A DNA stretch of 13,301 nt. Source: SAR202 cluster bacterium (lineage in GTDB: Bacteria > Chloroflexota > Dehalococcoidia > Lucifugimonadales > UBA826). The translations under genes and the position numbers were made by a program. The stretch spans positions 1 through 13,301 of the forward strand of contig VFFY01000199.1 in the NCBI GenBank assembly GCA_009392675.1, written 5' to 3'. The notes below the pieces were generated by a model. The model ran no database searches. It saw only the letters and a program-made list of their open reading frames with translations, and had not been told where the DNA came from. Shown here in pieces: positions 7,469-13,301 of the stretch (the stretch's first letter is position 1; the number at the start of each line of letters is the position of its first letter).

Positions 7469-8566
7469 GTGTTAGACAGATTTAAAGTACCCAAGGAAGA
7501 TCAAGTAAAAGTATCCGAGTCTGCTCTGAGAAAGACTGTTCAAGATATATTTGAAAAAACGGGACTAAGCGAAGAAGATGCAAAAAATGGGACTGACGTG
7601 TTGGTTACTGCCGACCTAAGAGGAGTTGAAACTCATGGTGTCTCAAACATGCTAAGAGTTTATGTACAACTTTTTGAGGATGGGGATCTCAATAAAACCC
7701 CAAATATACAGGTAGTTAAAGAAAGTCCGGGTACTGCCACAATAAACGCTGATAGGGCACTTGGAATCATGGCTGGCATCCAAGCCATGGAAATGGCCAT
7801 TTCAAAGGCACGAAACGTGGGTGTCGGTGTGGTTACTATGTTTAATAGTGGTCACATGGGTGCAGTCGGACATTTTTCAATGATGGCAGCCCAGAAAGAT
7901 ATGGTAGGCATGTGTTCTGTGGCAGCTGGGACAGGAATTCTCCCAACATTCGGGGCAGAGCCAAGATTAGGAACCAATCCTATTTCTATAGCATCTCCTG
8001 CTAACCTAGAGGCTCCTTTATTGTTTGATGCAGCCACTTCGGCGGTTGCAGGGAACAAATTAAGACTGGCCGCAAGAGTGGATGCCACACTTTTGCCAGG
8101 CTGGGTTGCAAGTAGCGATGGTTCCCCGATAATGGAAGAAACTAAAATAGTGGATAGAGACGATTATTATCAACTCCCCTTGGGAGGATCAAGAGAACAG
8201 GGTTCGCATAAGGGGTACGGATTCGGATTAATGGTGGAAATACTCGGTTCGCTACTATCTGGAGATGATCCTGGTATGTTGAGAGATACACCATCTTGGA
8301 CACCTTCCAGGAGCTATTTCGCAGCATATAACGTCGACGCATTTACCGATATTGATGATTACAAAAAGAATATGGATGACATGCTTGCAACTCTTAAATC
8401 AACTCCGCCTGCGCCCGGCCATGACAGGGTTCTATATCCTGGGCTTTCTGAAAGTGAAGAAATGGCAAAAAGAAAGGTGAGTGGAATACCCCTTCACAAG
8501 GAAGTTGTTGAATGGTTTGCCGAAACCACACAAAGGTTGGAATTGCAGGAATTGGAACTGATATAA
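7469..8566 (+). CDS. Ldh2-family malate/L-lactate-type NAD(P)-dependent dehydrogenase
   Basis: A member of the malate/L-lactate/ureidoglycolate/delta-pyrroline-carboxylate reductase family, unrelated to classical lactate dehydrogenase. It has 365 residues, within the family range. Key segments are LRGVETHGVSN near residue 50 (catalytic His region), NSGHMGAVG near 128, LGTNPISIASP near 168, and SHKGYGFGLMVEIL near 248 (nucleotide-pocket Lys region). Substrate cannot be told from sequence: malate, lactate, sulfolactate and 2,3-diketogulonate are all used in this family. Start is GTG at 7469 with GGAGG (7459-7463) five bases upstream. A 71-base gap precedes it, the largest inside the plus-strand block, but I see no clear terminator or promoter there. 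The acidic C-terminal tail after about residue 345 is not part of the conserved core. Confidence 0.87.
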   Translation: MLDRFKVPKEDQVKVSESALRKTVQDIFEKTGLSEEDAKNGTDVLVTADLRGVETHGVSNMLRVYVQLFEDGDLNKTPNIQVVKESPGTATINADRALGIMAGIQAMEMAISKARNVGVGVVTMFNSGHMGAVGHFSMMAAQKDMVGMCSVAAGTGILPTFGAEPRLGTNPISIASPANLEAPLLFDAATSAVAGNKLRLAARVDATLLPGWVASSDGSPIMEETKIVDRDDYYQLPLGGSREQGSHKGYGFGLMVEILGSLLSGDDPGMLRDTPSWTPSRSYFAAYNVDAFTDIDDYKKNMDDMLATLKSTPPAPGHDRVLYPGLSESEEMAKRKVSGIPLHKEVVEWFAETTQRLELQELELI

Positions 8567-8606
8567 GTGGTCAAAATTTGAATTAAAAGGGAATCGTTCA
8601 TCTATC

Positions 8607-11396
8607 ATGAACTCAAATCCTATGAGTACCTATGACAATAAATCTCTTCTAATCCTCATTGACGGGCACGCCTTAATTCATCGTGCATTTCATGCAATAC
8701 AACAGCCTTTGACTGTTAGTACCAGTGGAGAGGACGTCAGAGGCGTATATGGGTTCACGAACGCTTTTATCAGGGCTTTATCAGAATTAAAGCCTACCCA
8801 TATAGCTATAACTTTTGACCTACCAGCTCCTACATTCAGACATAAAATGTTTGATGAATATAAAGCCCATCGTCCTCCCACTCCCCCAGAACTACGCACT
8901 CAATTCGATAGGGTCAGGCAGGTTATGTCTGCATTTGAGGTGCCTATCTACGAGTTGGAGGGGTTTGAAGCCGATGATCTTCTAGGTACATTGTCTCATC
9001 AGGCAGAGGAGGCAAATCTCAACACAGTTATTCTAACGGGAGATTCTGATACTCTGCAGTTAGTGTCTGGTACGACTAGCGTTTTCATGAATTCAAGCTT
9101 CCAGAAATCGTCTCTCTATGACATAAACGCCGTTAAGGAAAGATATGGAGGGCTCGGCCCAGAATTTGTATCTGAGATAAAAGCATTACAGGGAGATTCT
9201 TCTGACAATATACCCGGAATACCTGGCATAGGCATAAAGACTGCTATAAAACTGCTGTCAGATTTTGGATCTATCCAAGGCATATACGACCACTTAGAAG
9301 AAGTAACCCCTCCAAGAGCAAAAAGAAACTTAGCAGAAAACAAAGCAATAGTCGACAAAAGTCAAATTTTAACCAAAATTATTAAAGATGCACCAATAAA
9401 CCTAGACTTATCAGCAGCTGCATTCGGAACATTTGATAGAAATAAAGTTGTAGATCTTTTTAGGGAACTAGAATTTCACTCGATAATACCCAAAATTCCA
9501 GGCACCCAAAGTGATTCTGGCCAAAATTCTGAAACTCAACTGTCATTCCTAACCGAAAAATCCGAAACAGAATATCTCCTAGTTGACAATGAAAAGTCTT
9601 TAAAAGAATTGGCTGCAAAAATAGATACTGCTTCAGGATTTTCCTTCGATACAGAAACTACTTCCACAGACGCAATGAATTGCAAATTAGTGGGTATATC
9701 CATCTCAATTGAACCCAACAAAGGTTGGTATATTCCTATTGGGCATGACGATGGGGTTCAGTTACCTAAAGGTGACGTTTTATCCACTTTAAAACCTATT
9801 TTTGAAAACCCTATGGTGCCCAAACGGGCCCACAACGCCAATTTTGACATCATGGTCCTAATGAATGATGACATTAAAGTAGAAGGGCTATCCTTTGACA
9901 CTATGGTTGCGGCACATTTATCCGGCAGAAGAAACTGGGGATTAAAGGAACTAGCCTTAGAATGTTTTGGAGAAGAAATGACTCCTATCAAAAACCTGAT
10001 AGGAACCGGGAAATCCCAAATAACAATGGCTGAAGTATCAGTCAAGGAGGCGGCAGAATATGCAACGGCAGACGCAGATTTTACGGAGCGTCTCCATGAT
10101 GTAATGAAATCCGAACTGGAACAAAAAAATATTTCTAAGCTATTTTATGAAGTTGAAGTTCCATTAATTCCTATTCTGGTCACCATGCAGAGAAATGGAG
10201 TTAAGTTAAACGAAAATATTTTAGAAAGTATGTCAATTTCTATCGGTAAACAATTGGACCAAATTAGGTCTGAAATGTTCGAATTAATTGGTCACGAATT
10301 TAATTTAAACTCTCCAAAACAACTAAGTGAATTGCTTTTTACCGAGCTTAATCTGCCGCCAACAAGAAAAACAAAAAGTGGACACTCAACTGATGCTCAA
10401 GCACTAGAAGATCTTAAAAATATATTAGATAAAGGCAATTCTGAAAATGCTGACCCAAGATCCTATGAGGTATTAAACCGAATTTTGGAACATCGTGAAT
10501 TAGCCAAAATTAAGTCAACTTACATCGATGCTCTTCCTAGTATGGTTAACAAATCAACAGGTCGTGTTCACACTTCCTATAGACAAACTGGTACAACCAC
10601 GGGGCGGATATCTAGTAACGATCCTAATGTCCAAAATATTCCTGTAAGAACGGAACTTGGCAGAAAAGTTCGAGAAGCCTTTGTGACTGAAAATCCAGAT
10701 GAAGATGTGTTACTGGCGGCCGACTATTCACAGATAGAACTTAGGGTGTTAGCGCATCTATCCAAAGATTCGGAATTGGTAAATGCATTTCATCGTGGAG
10801 AAGATATACATAGTGCAACCAGCTCAATGGTTTATGACATTCCGATTGACGAAGTGACACCTGATATGAGACGAGTGGCCAAAGTCCTGAACTTTGGAGT
10901 TATATATGGCTTAAGCCCACACGGGATAGCAAGGCAAACTGATTTAAGCCAAAAAGAGGGAAAGGAGTTTATAGATATCTACTTCAATAAATATCCTGGA
11001 ATATTAAACTACCTAGAGGGAATCAAGTCACAATGCCACACGAGTGGTTATATTGAAACATTGCTCGGTAGAAGAAGATATTTACCGGAAATAAATTCTA
11101 GAAATTTCCACCTGAGAAGCCAGGCTGAAAGAGCTGCAATTAATATGCCAATACAGGGGACCGCCGCCGATATCATAAAAATAGCTATGATCAACATAGA
11201 TGAGCAGCTGAAGGTGCTGGAAATGGAATCAAAAATGATACTTCAAGTTCATGATGAACTAATATTTGAAGTACCCCGGCAGGAATTACAACAACTGGAG
11301 TCTTTGGTCGGAGAATTAATGCCTTCAGCAGTTATTCTTGACGTGCCCTTGGAAATCGAAATGAAAACGGGTCCCGATTGGGGTAATTTGAGATAA
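8607..11396 (+). CDS. polA: DNA polymerase I with 5'-3' and proofreading exonuclease domains
   Basis: Family A polymerase for Okazaki-fragment maturation and excision repair; 929 residues, all three domains complete. Residues 1 to ~300 are the 5'-3' flap nuclease, with IDGHALIHRAF, EADD, TGDSD and QGDSSDNIPGIPGIGIKTA (metal Asp cluster plus helix-hairpin-helix). Residues ~325-510 are the 3'-5' exonuclease. Its DEDDy residues all look intact: D348 and E350 in DTET, D414 in HNANFD, and Y485 and D489 in YATAD. Residues ~530-929 are the polymerase. Motif A has D706 in ADYSQIELR, the O-helix RRVAKVLNFGVIYG spans 755-768 (K759, F763), and motif C HDE is 882-884. The ATG at 8607 lacks a strong Shine-Dalgarno; an ATG at 8622 is a possible alternative. 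It is 40 bases behind the dehydrogenase gene and ends the plus-strand block. Confidence 0.97.
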   Translation: MNSNPMSTYDNKSLLILIDGHALIHRAFHAIQQPLTVSTSGEDVRGVYGFTNAFIRALSELKPTHIAITFDLPAPTFRHKMFDEYKAHRPPTPPELRTQFDRVRQVMSAFEVPIYELEGFEADDLLGTLSHQAEEANLNTVILTGDSDTLQLVSGTTSVFMNSSFQKSSLYDINAVKERYGGLGPEFVSEIKALQGDSSDNIPGIPGIGIKTAIKLLSDFGSIQGIYDHLEEVTPPRAKRNLAENKAIVDKSQILTKIIKDAPINLDLSAAAFGTFDRNKVVDLFRELEFHSIIPKIPGTQSDSGQNSETQLSFLTEKSETEYLLVDNEKSLKELAAKIDTASGFSFDTETTSTDAMNCKLVGISISIEPNKGWYIPIGHDDGVQLPKGDVLSTLKPIFENPMVPKRAHNANFDIMVLMNDDIKVEGLSFDTMVAAHLSGRRNWGLKELALECFGEEMTPIKNLIGTGKSQITMAEVSVKEAAEYATADADFTERLHDVMKSELEQKNISKLFYEVEVPLIPILVTMQRNGVKLNENILESMSISIGKQLDQIRSEMFELIGHEFNLNSPKQLSELLFTELNLPPTRKTKSGHSTDAQALEDLKNILDKGNSENADPRSYEVLNRILEHRELAKIKSTYIDALPSMVNKSTGRVHTSYRQTGTTTGRISSNDPNVQNIPVRTELGRKVREAFVTENPDEDVLLAADYSQIELRVLAHLSKDSELVNAFHRGEDIHSATSSMVYDIPIDEVTPDMRRVAKVLNFGVIYGLSPHGIARQTDLSQKEGKEFIDIYFNKYPGILNYLEGIKSQCHTSGYIETLLGRRRYLPEINSRNFHLRSQAERAAINMPIQGTAADIIKIAMINIDEQLKVLEMESKMILQVHDELIFEVPRQELQQLESLVGELMPSAVILDVPLEIEMKTGPDWGNLR

Positions 11397-11397
11397 C

Positions 11398-11415
11398 CAA
11401 ATATGAAAATATTTG
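11398..11415. terminator. Hairpin between convergent polA and MFS genes, weak terminator candidate
   Basis: CAAATAT and ATATTTG arms (11398-11404 and 11409-11415) pair perfectly over seven bases around a GAAA tetraloop. It begins two bases after the polA stop, in the 34-base gap between two convergent genes, where a bidirectional terminator is expected. It is AT-rich and has no T-run on either strand, so it is not a textbook intrinsic terminator; it may instead protect the 3' end. Confidence 0.35.
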
Positions 11416-11430
11416 ACTCCCGTCTGGTCG

Positions 11431-12855
11431 CTAGTTATTGACTTTACTCCTACCACCGAGAACTAATACAAATATTCCAAGTATCGAAACACCCATACCC
11501 CCGAAAAACACGAATTTCATCCCTCTTACAAAGGCGCCCAATACAGAAACCCCGGTGTCGTGAGACAGATCAGAAATAGTAGGCTCATACCCCATGTATG
11601 CAATAACAGACGTCGCTATTGCGGTACCAATTGAGATGCCTATCGCACTACCACTATTCCTGGTTGTGTGCATAAACCCGGAAATCACGCCATGAAAATT
11701 AGGGGAAACAGATCCAAAGATCTGTTTATTATTCGGACCGAAAAATATCCCGTTCGCCATATTTATGCACAATATTCCTATGATCGCTAATGGCCAAGTA
11801 GCATTCACAGTTAAATTTGTTAAAACATAAAGACCAACGGCAGTAACAACAAATCCACCTACTGAAAAAATAAAAGGCCCAAATTTATCGGATAAATACC
11901 CGCAAAAAGCACCTGCAATCGACATGGATATTGCCCCTGCACCCATAATAAACCCAATTTGTTGAGGAGAATATCCAGCTACGATTTCCAGAAAGAATGG
12001 CATAAAAAACCACGGACAGGCACCTCCCAAAAAAAACAGAAAATGTGCAGATACACCAGAGGAAAATAACCTGTTACGAAATAGGCTCAAATCAATCATA
12101 GGATCTCCCACCGACATTTCCCTGTAAATGAAAAGAGCAAACCCTATAAGGGATAAACATGAAATACTGATTGTTACTGGATGCAGAAATCCAATTCTTG
12201 AGCCCCAAGTTGCTGTTTGGAGTAATGCTGCTATTCCAATTGTAAAAAGTCCTGCCCCGATCCAATCAAATTTCAATTCCCTTAATTTAATTGTAGAAAC
12301 ATGGTTAGAACTGACTAACCAAGAGGCTGCCATGGATGAGATAATACCTAACCCCCCAATAATGAAAAACAGAAACCTCCAAGTGTAATTGGTAAGTATG
12401 AATCCAGATATTAAAGGCCCTGCCGCACTTCCTATGCCTACCACGGAAATGTATAAACCCAAAGCTTTTCCTCTCTGTGAAGAACCAAAGATCGACAAAA
12501 CCAGGGCCATAGAGGTGCCCTGTGTCATGCCCCTTCCTACGCCTCTTATCAAACTAAAAGCTATCAGAAGTCCTATTGAATTACTAAATCCAGCAAGAAA
12601 AGTAATCACGGCCGCCAGAGTCAGTCCCCAAACATAAATTTTCTTATGACCCAATAAATCAGATATCCTGCTCATGGGTATAAGTGAAACGCTAATCGAC
12701 AAAACATACCCGATTAATACCCACTGAGTAGTGGAAAGATCTGAAGAAAAAAAACGTGAAATAGAAGGAAGAGCCAGCATAATTCCAGCCTGATCTACCA
12801 CTTCAACCCATAAGCCTAAAGAAATTGCAAGGAATGGTAATAGTGTTCTATTCAT
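11431..12855 (-). CDS. MFS transporter, EmrB/QacA-like (DHA2) drug:H+ antiporter family
   Basis: Inner-membrane secondary transporter of 474 residues, hydrophobic throughout, with spacing consistent with about 14 transmembrane helices. Asp21 sits in the first helix (VEVVDQAGIMLALPSI), the counterpart of the usual LDxTIVNVALP. Motif A SRISDLLGHKK is at 62-72, motif B-like RGVGRGMTQG at 104-113, and the antiporter motif C GIGSAAGPLISGF at about 140-152. Motif C marks export by proton exchange. The substrate is unknown; drug or metabolite efflux is only the family default. The start ATG is the only one that keeps the first helix whole, though its Shine-Dalgarno is poor (AGAG just upstream). It converges on polA with a 34-base gap, so it is a separate transcription unit. 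The region behind it (12856-12995) must hold its promoter, but I find no convincing one. Confidence 0.9.
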   Translation of the reverse strand: MNRTLLPFLAISLGLWVEVVDQAGIMLALPSISRFFSSDLSTTQWVLIGYVLSISVSLIPMSRISDLLGHKKIYVWGLTLAAVITFLAGFSNSIGLLIAFSLIRGVGRGMTQGTSMALVLSIFGSSQRGKALGLYISVVGIGSAAGPLISGFILTNYTWRFLFFIIGGLGIISSMAASWLVSSNHVSTIKLRELKFDWIGAGLFTIGIAALLQTATWGSRIGFLHPVTISISCLSLIGFALFIYREMSVGDPMIDLSLFRNRLFSSGVSAHFLFFLGGACPWFFMPFFLEIVAGYSPQQIGFIMGAGAISMSIAGAFCGYLSDKFGPFIFSVGGFVVTAVGLYVLTNLTVNATWPLAIIGILCINMANGIFFGPNNKQIFGSVSPNFHGVISGFMHTTRNSGSAIGISIGTAIATSVIAYMGYEPTISDLSHDTGVSVLGAFVRGMKFVFFGGMGVSILGIFVLVLGGRSKVNN

Positions 12856-12995
12856 GCAAACTCTATTTGGTTAAGTTGTTCCAACCCGGAGCGCATTCTA
12901 ACTCAAAACCTTCATTCCAGAGATTTACGATGATTTTTGTTTATCAGATTGTTGTCATGCCACCGCAAAAAATATTAAAATTAAGCTTCATTCAA

Positions 12996-13033
12996 GCGGG
13001 AGTAACTCAGTGGCTAGAGTATCTGCCTTCCAA
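12996..13033 (+). pseudogene. 5' half of a tRNA-Gly(UCC) gene, broken at the anticodon loop end
   Basis: The first 38 positions of a tRNA are present: acceptor strand GCGGGAG (12996-13002), TA, D-arm ACTC/GAGT with loop AGTGGCTA, 5' anticodon stem TCTGC (13022-13026) and the seven-base loop CTTCCAA (13027-13033) with anticodon TCC (13029-13031). The next bases should be GCAGA to close the stem but are TCATT. No variable loop, T-arm or CTCCCGC 3' acceptor strand follows. The junction falls exactly between tRNA positions 38 and 39. I read this as a tRNA attachment site split by an integrated element, or as a rearrangement. A functional tRNA cannot be made from what is visible. Confidence 0.75.
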
Positions 13034-13076
13034 TCATTTATTACCCGTCCACATAGCCTCTTTTCTTCCCTAGACC

Positions 13077-13110
13077 TACGTGTCTGCATTCATCTGTGTC
13101 CATACACGTA
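13077..13110. repeat. 7-bp inverted repeat near the tRNA break
   Basis: TACGTGT (13077-13083) and ACACGTA (13104-13110) are perfect reverse complements separated by 20 bases. They lie 44 bases from the tRNA break. The pair could be a protein-binding site or the loop-out of an attachment region; a chance match is also possible at this length. Confidence 0.4.
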
Positions 13111-13111
13111 C

Positions 13112-13231
13112 ATGAGGAATGTGGCAAAAAATGTGGCAAAAGTTAAACCCCAACTATCAATGCTTCGTTTATATGCTGAGCAGGTGAATAGTGAGGATGC
13201 TATTAGGGCTTACAAGGCTGTTGTGAGGTGA
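13112..13231 (+). CDS. Possible small ORF of unknown function (39 codons)
   Basis: From ATG 13112 to TGA 13231 the frame reads MRNVAKNVAKVKPQLSMLRL and then a basic, helix-prone tail ending in AYKAVVR. It spans the 12-bp tandem repeat in frame. There is no Shine-Dalgarno upstream, no recognised domain, and the same frame stays open back into the tRNA fragment. It may be spurious, or the remnant of a longer gene on the element side of the tRNA junction. I do not assign a function. Confidence 0.18.
   Translation: MRNVAKNVAKVKPQLSMLRLYAEQVNSEDAIRAYKAVVR
13118..13141 (+). repeat. Perfect 12-bp tandem duplication
   Basis: AATGTGGCAAAA occurs twice back to back (13118-13129 and 13130-13141) with no mismatch. 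In the small ORF that covers it, each copy reads NVAK, so the duplication keeps frame. It may be direct binding sites near an attachment junction or a coding duplication. Confidence 0.75.
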
Positions 13232-13301
13232 GGTGGAAGGATATATCTCTATGCCCCAGATTCCTTCCGGCAACTAAGCAGCGAATTTACGGATTCTACC
13301 C

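Larger units (their letters stand above)
13034..13301. other. Unassigned DNA beyond the broken tRNA, possible end of an integrated element
   Basis: This 268-base stretch contains no recognisable gene on either strand. Reverse-strand frames are closed by several stops. It holds the 7-bp inverted repeat and the 12-bp tandem repeat listed separately, and one 39-codon plus-strand ORF of doubtful status. Clustered short repeats beside a tRNA junction are common at ends of tyrosine-recombinase elements, but no integrase is visible, so its nature stays open. Confidence 0.35.

Noticed and set aside
12128..12637. Two plus-strand ORFs (86 and 82 codons) opposite the MFS gene.
   Set aside because: They mirror the hydrophobic transmembrane codons of the minus-strand transporter and have no motifs of their own.
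13010..13231. A 73-codon plus-strand ORF starting inside the tRNA fragment.
   Set aside because: Its start lies in the D-loop of the tRNA half and the first 34 residues look random; only the part from 13112 was kept, at low confidence.
13270..13301. AAGCAG near the right edge as the missing 3' anticodon stem after an intron in tRNA-Gly.
   Set aside because: The bases after it do not form a variable loop or a normal TTCRANY T-loop, and no group I intron core is recognisable in 13034-13270.
1..13301. CRISPR array, insertion sequence, toxin-antitoxin pair or phage-defence system.
   Set aside because: No regularly spaced repeats, transposase, terminal inverted repeats or defence-type domains are visible; apart from the tRNA junction the window is housekeeping DNA.

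Overview
The window is an ordinary bacterial chromosomal segment, AT-rich, with seven complete genes and one 5'-cut gene on the plus strand, and one transporter gene converging on them. It carries bacterial-type MetK and DNA polymerase I, a PPi-type phosphofructokinase, a SAM-I riboswitch, a short-form S-adenosylhomocysteinase, and several TTG/GTG starts. Together with the low GC and tight packing, this suggests an uncultured free-living bacterium. My best guess is a Chloroflexota/Dehalococcoidia-like marine lineage (SAR202-like). That assignment is inference from overall flavour, not from a marker gene.

Layout. Positions 1-956 hold the 3' part of a phosphofructokinase gene that starts before the window. 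Positions 957-1224 are non-coding: a sigma70-like promoter, then a SAM-I (S-box) riboswitch with a readable antiterminator and intrinsic terminator. Positions 1225-5956 form a compact SAM-recycling operon: MTA phosphorylase, a single-domain rhodanese, a PfkB-family kinase (candidate adenosine kinase), S-adenosylhomocysteinase, and S-adenosylmethionine synthetase. Positions 5976-11396 continue in the same direction with a phosphoglucomutase/phosphomannomutase, an Ldh2-family malate/lactate-type dehydrogenase and DNA polymerase I. No obvious terminator interrupts them, so transcription could run through. Positions 11431-12855 (minus strand) encode an EmrB/QacA-type MFS transporter facing polA.

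The last ~300 bases are the odd part. A tRNA-Gly(UCC) gene begins at 12996 and reads perfectly through acceptor strand, D-arm, 5' anticodon stem and whole anticodon loop. It then stops being a tRNA at the loop/stem border (13033/13034). The DNA after that has a 7-bp inverted repeat and a perfect 12-bp tandem repeat, and contains no recognisable gene. This looks like the junction of an integrated element or a rearrangement.

How the genes work together. MetK makes SAM. Methyl transfer yields SAH, which AhcY splits to homocysteine and adenosine. Polyamine-type reactions yield MTA, which MtnP phosphorolyses to adenine and methylthioribose-1-phosphate. The PfkB kinase could remove adenosine and pull the AhcY reaction forward. 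The SAM riboswitch in front would shut the set down when SAM is plentiful. No methionine synthase or other methionine biosynthetic gene is present in the window.
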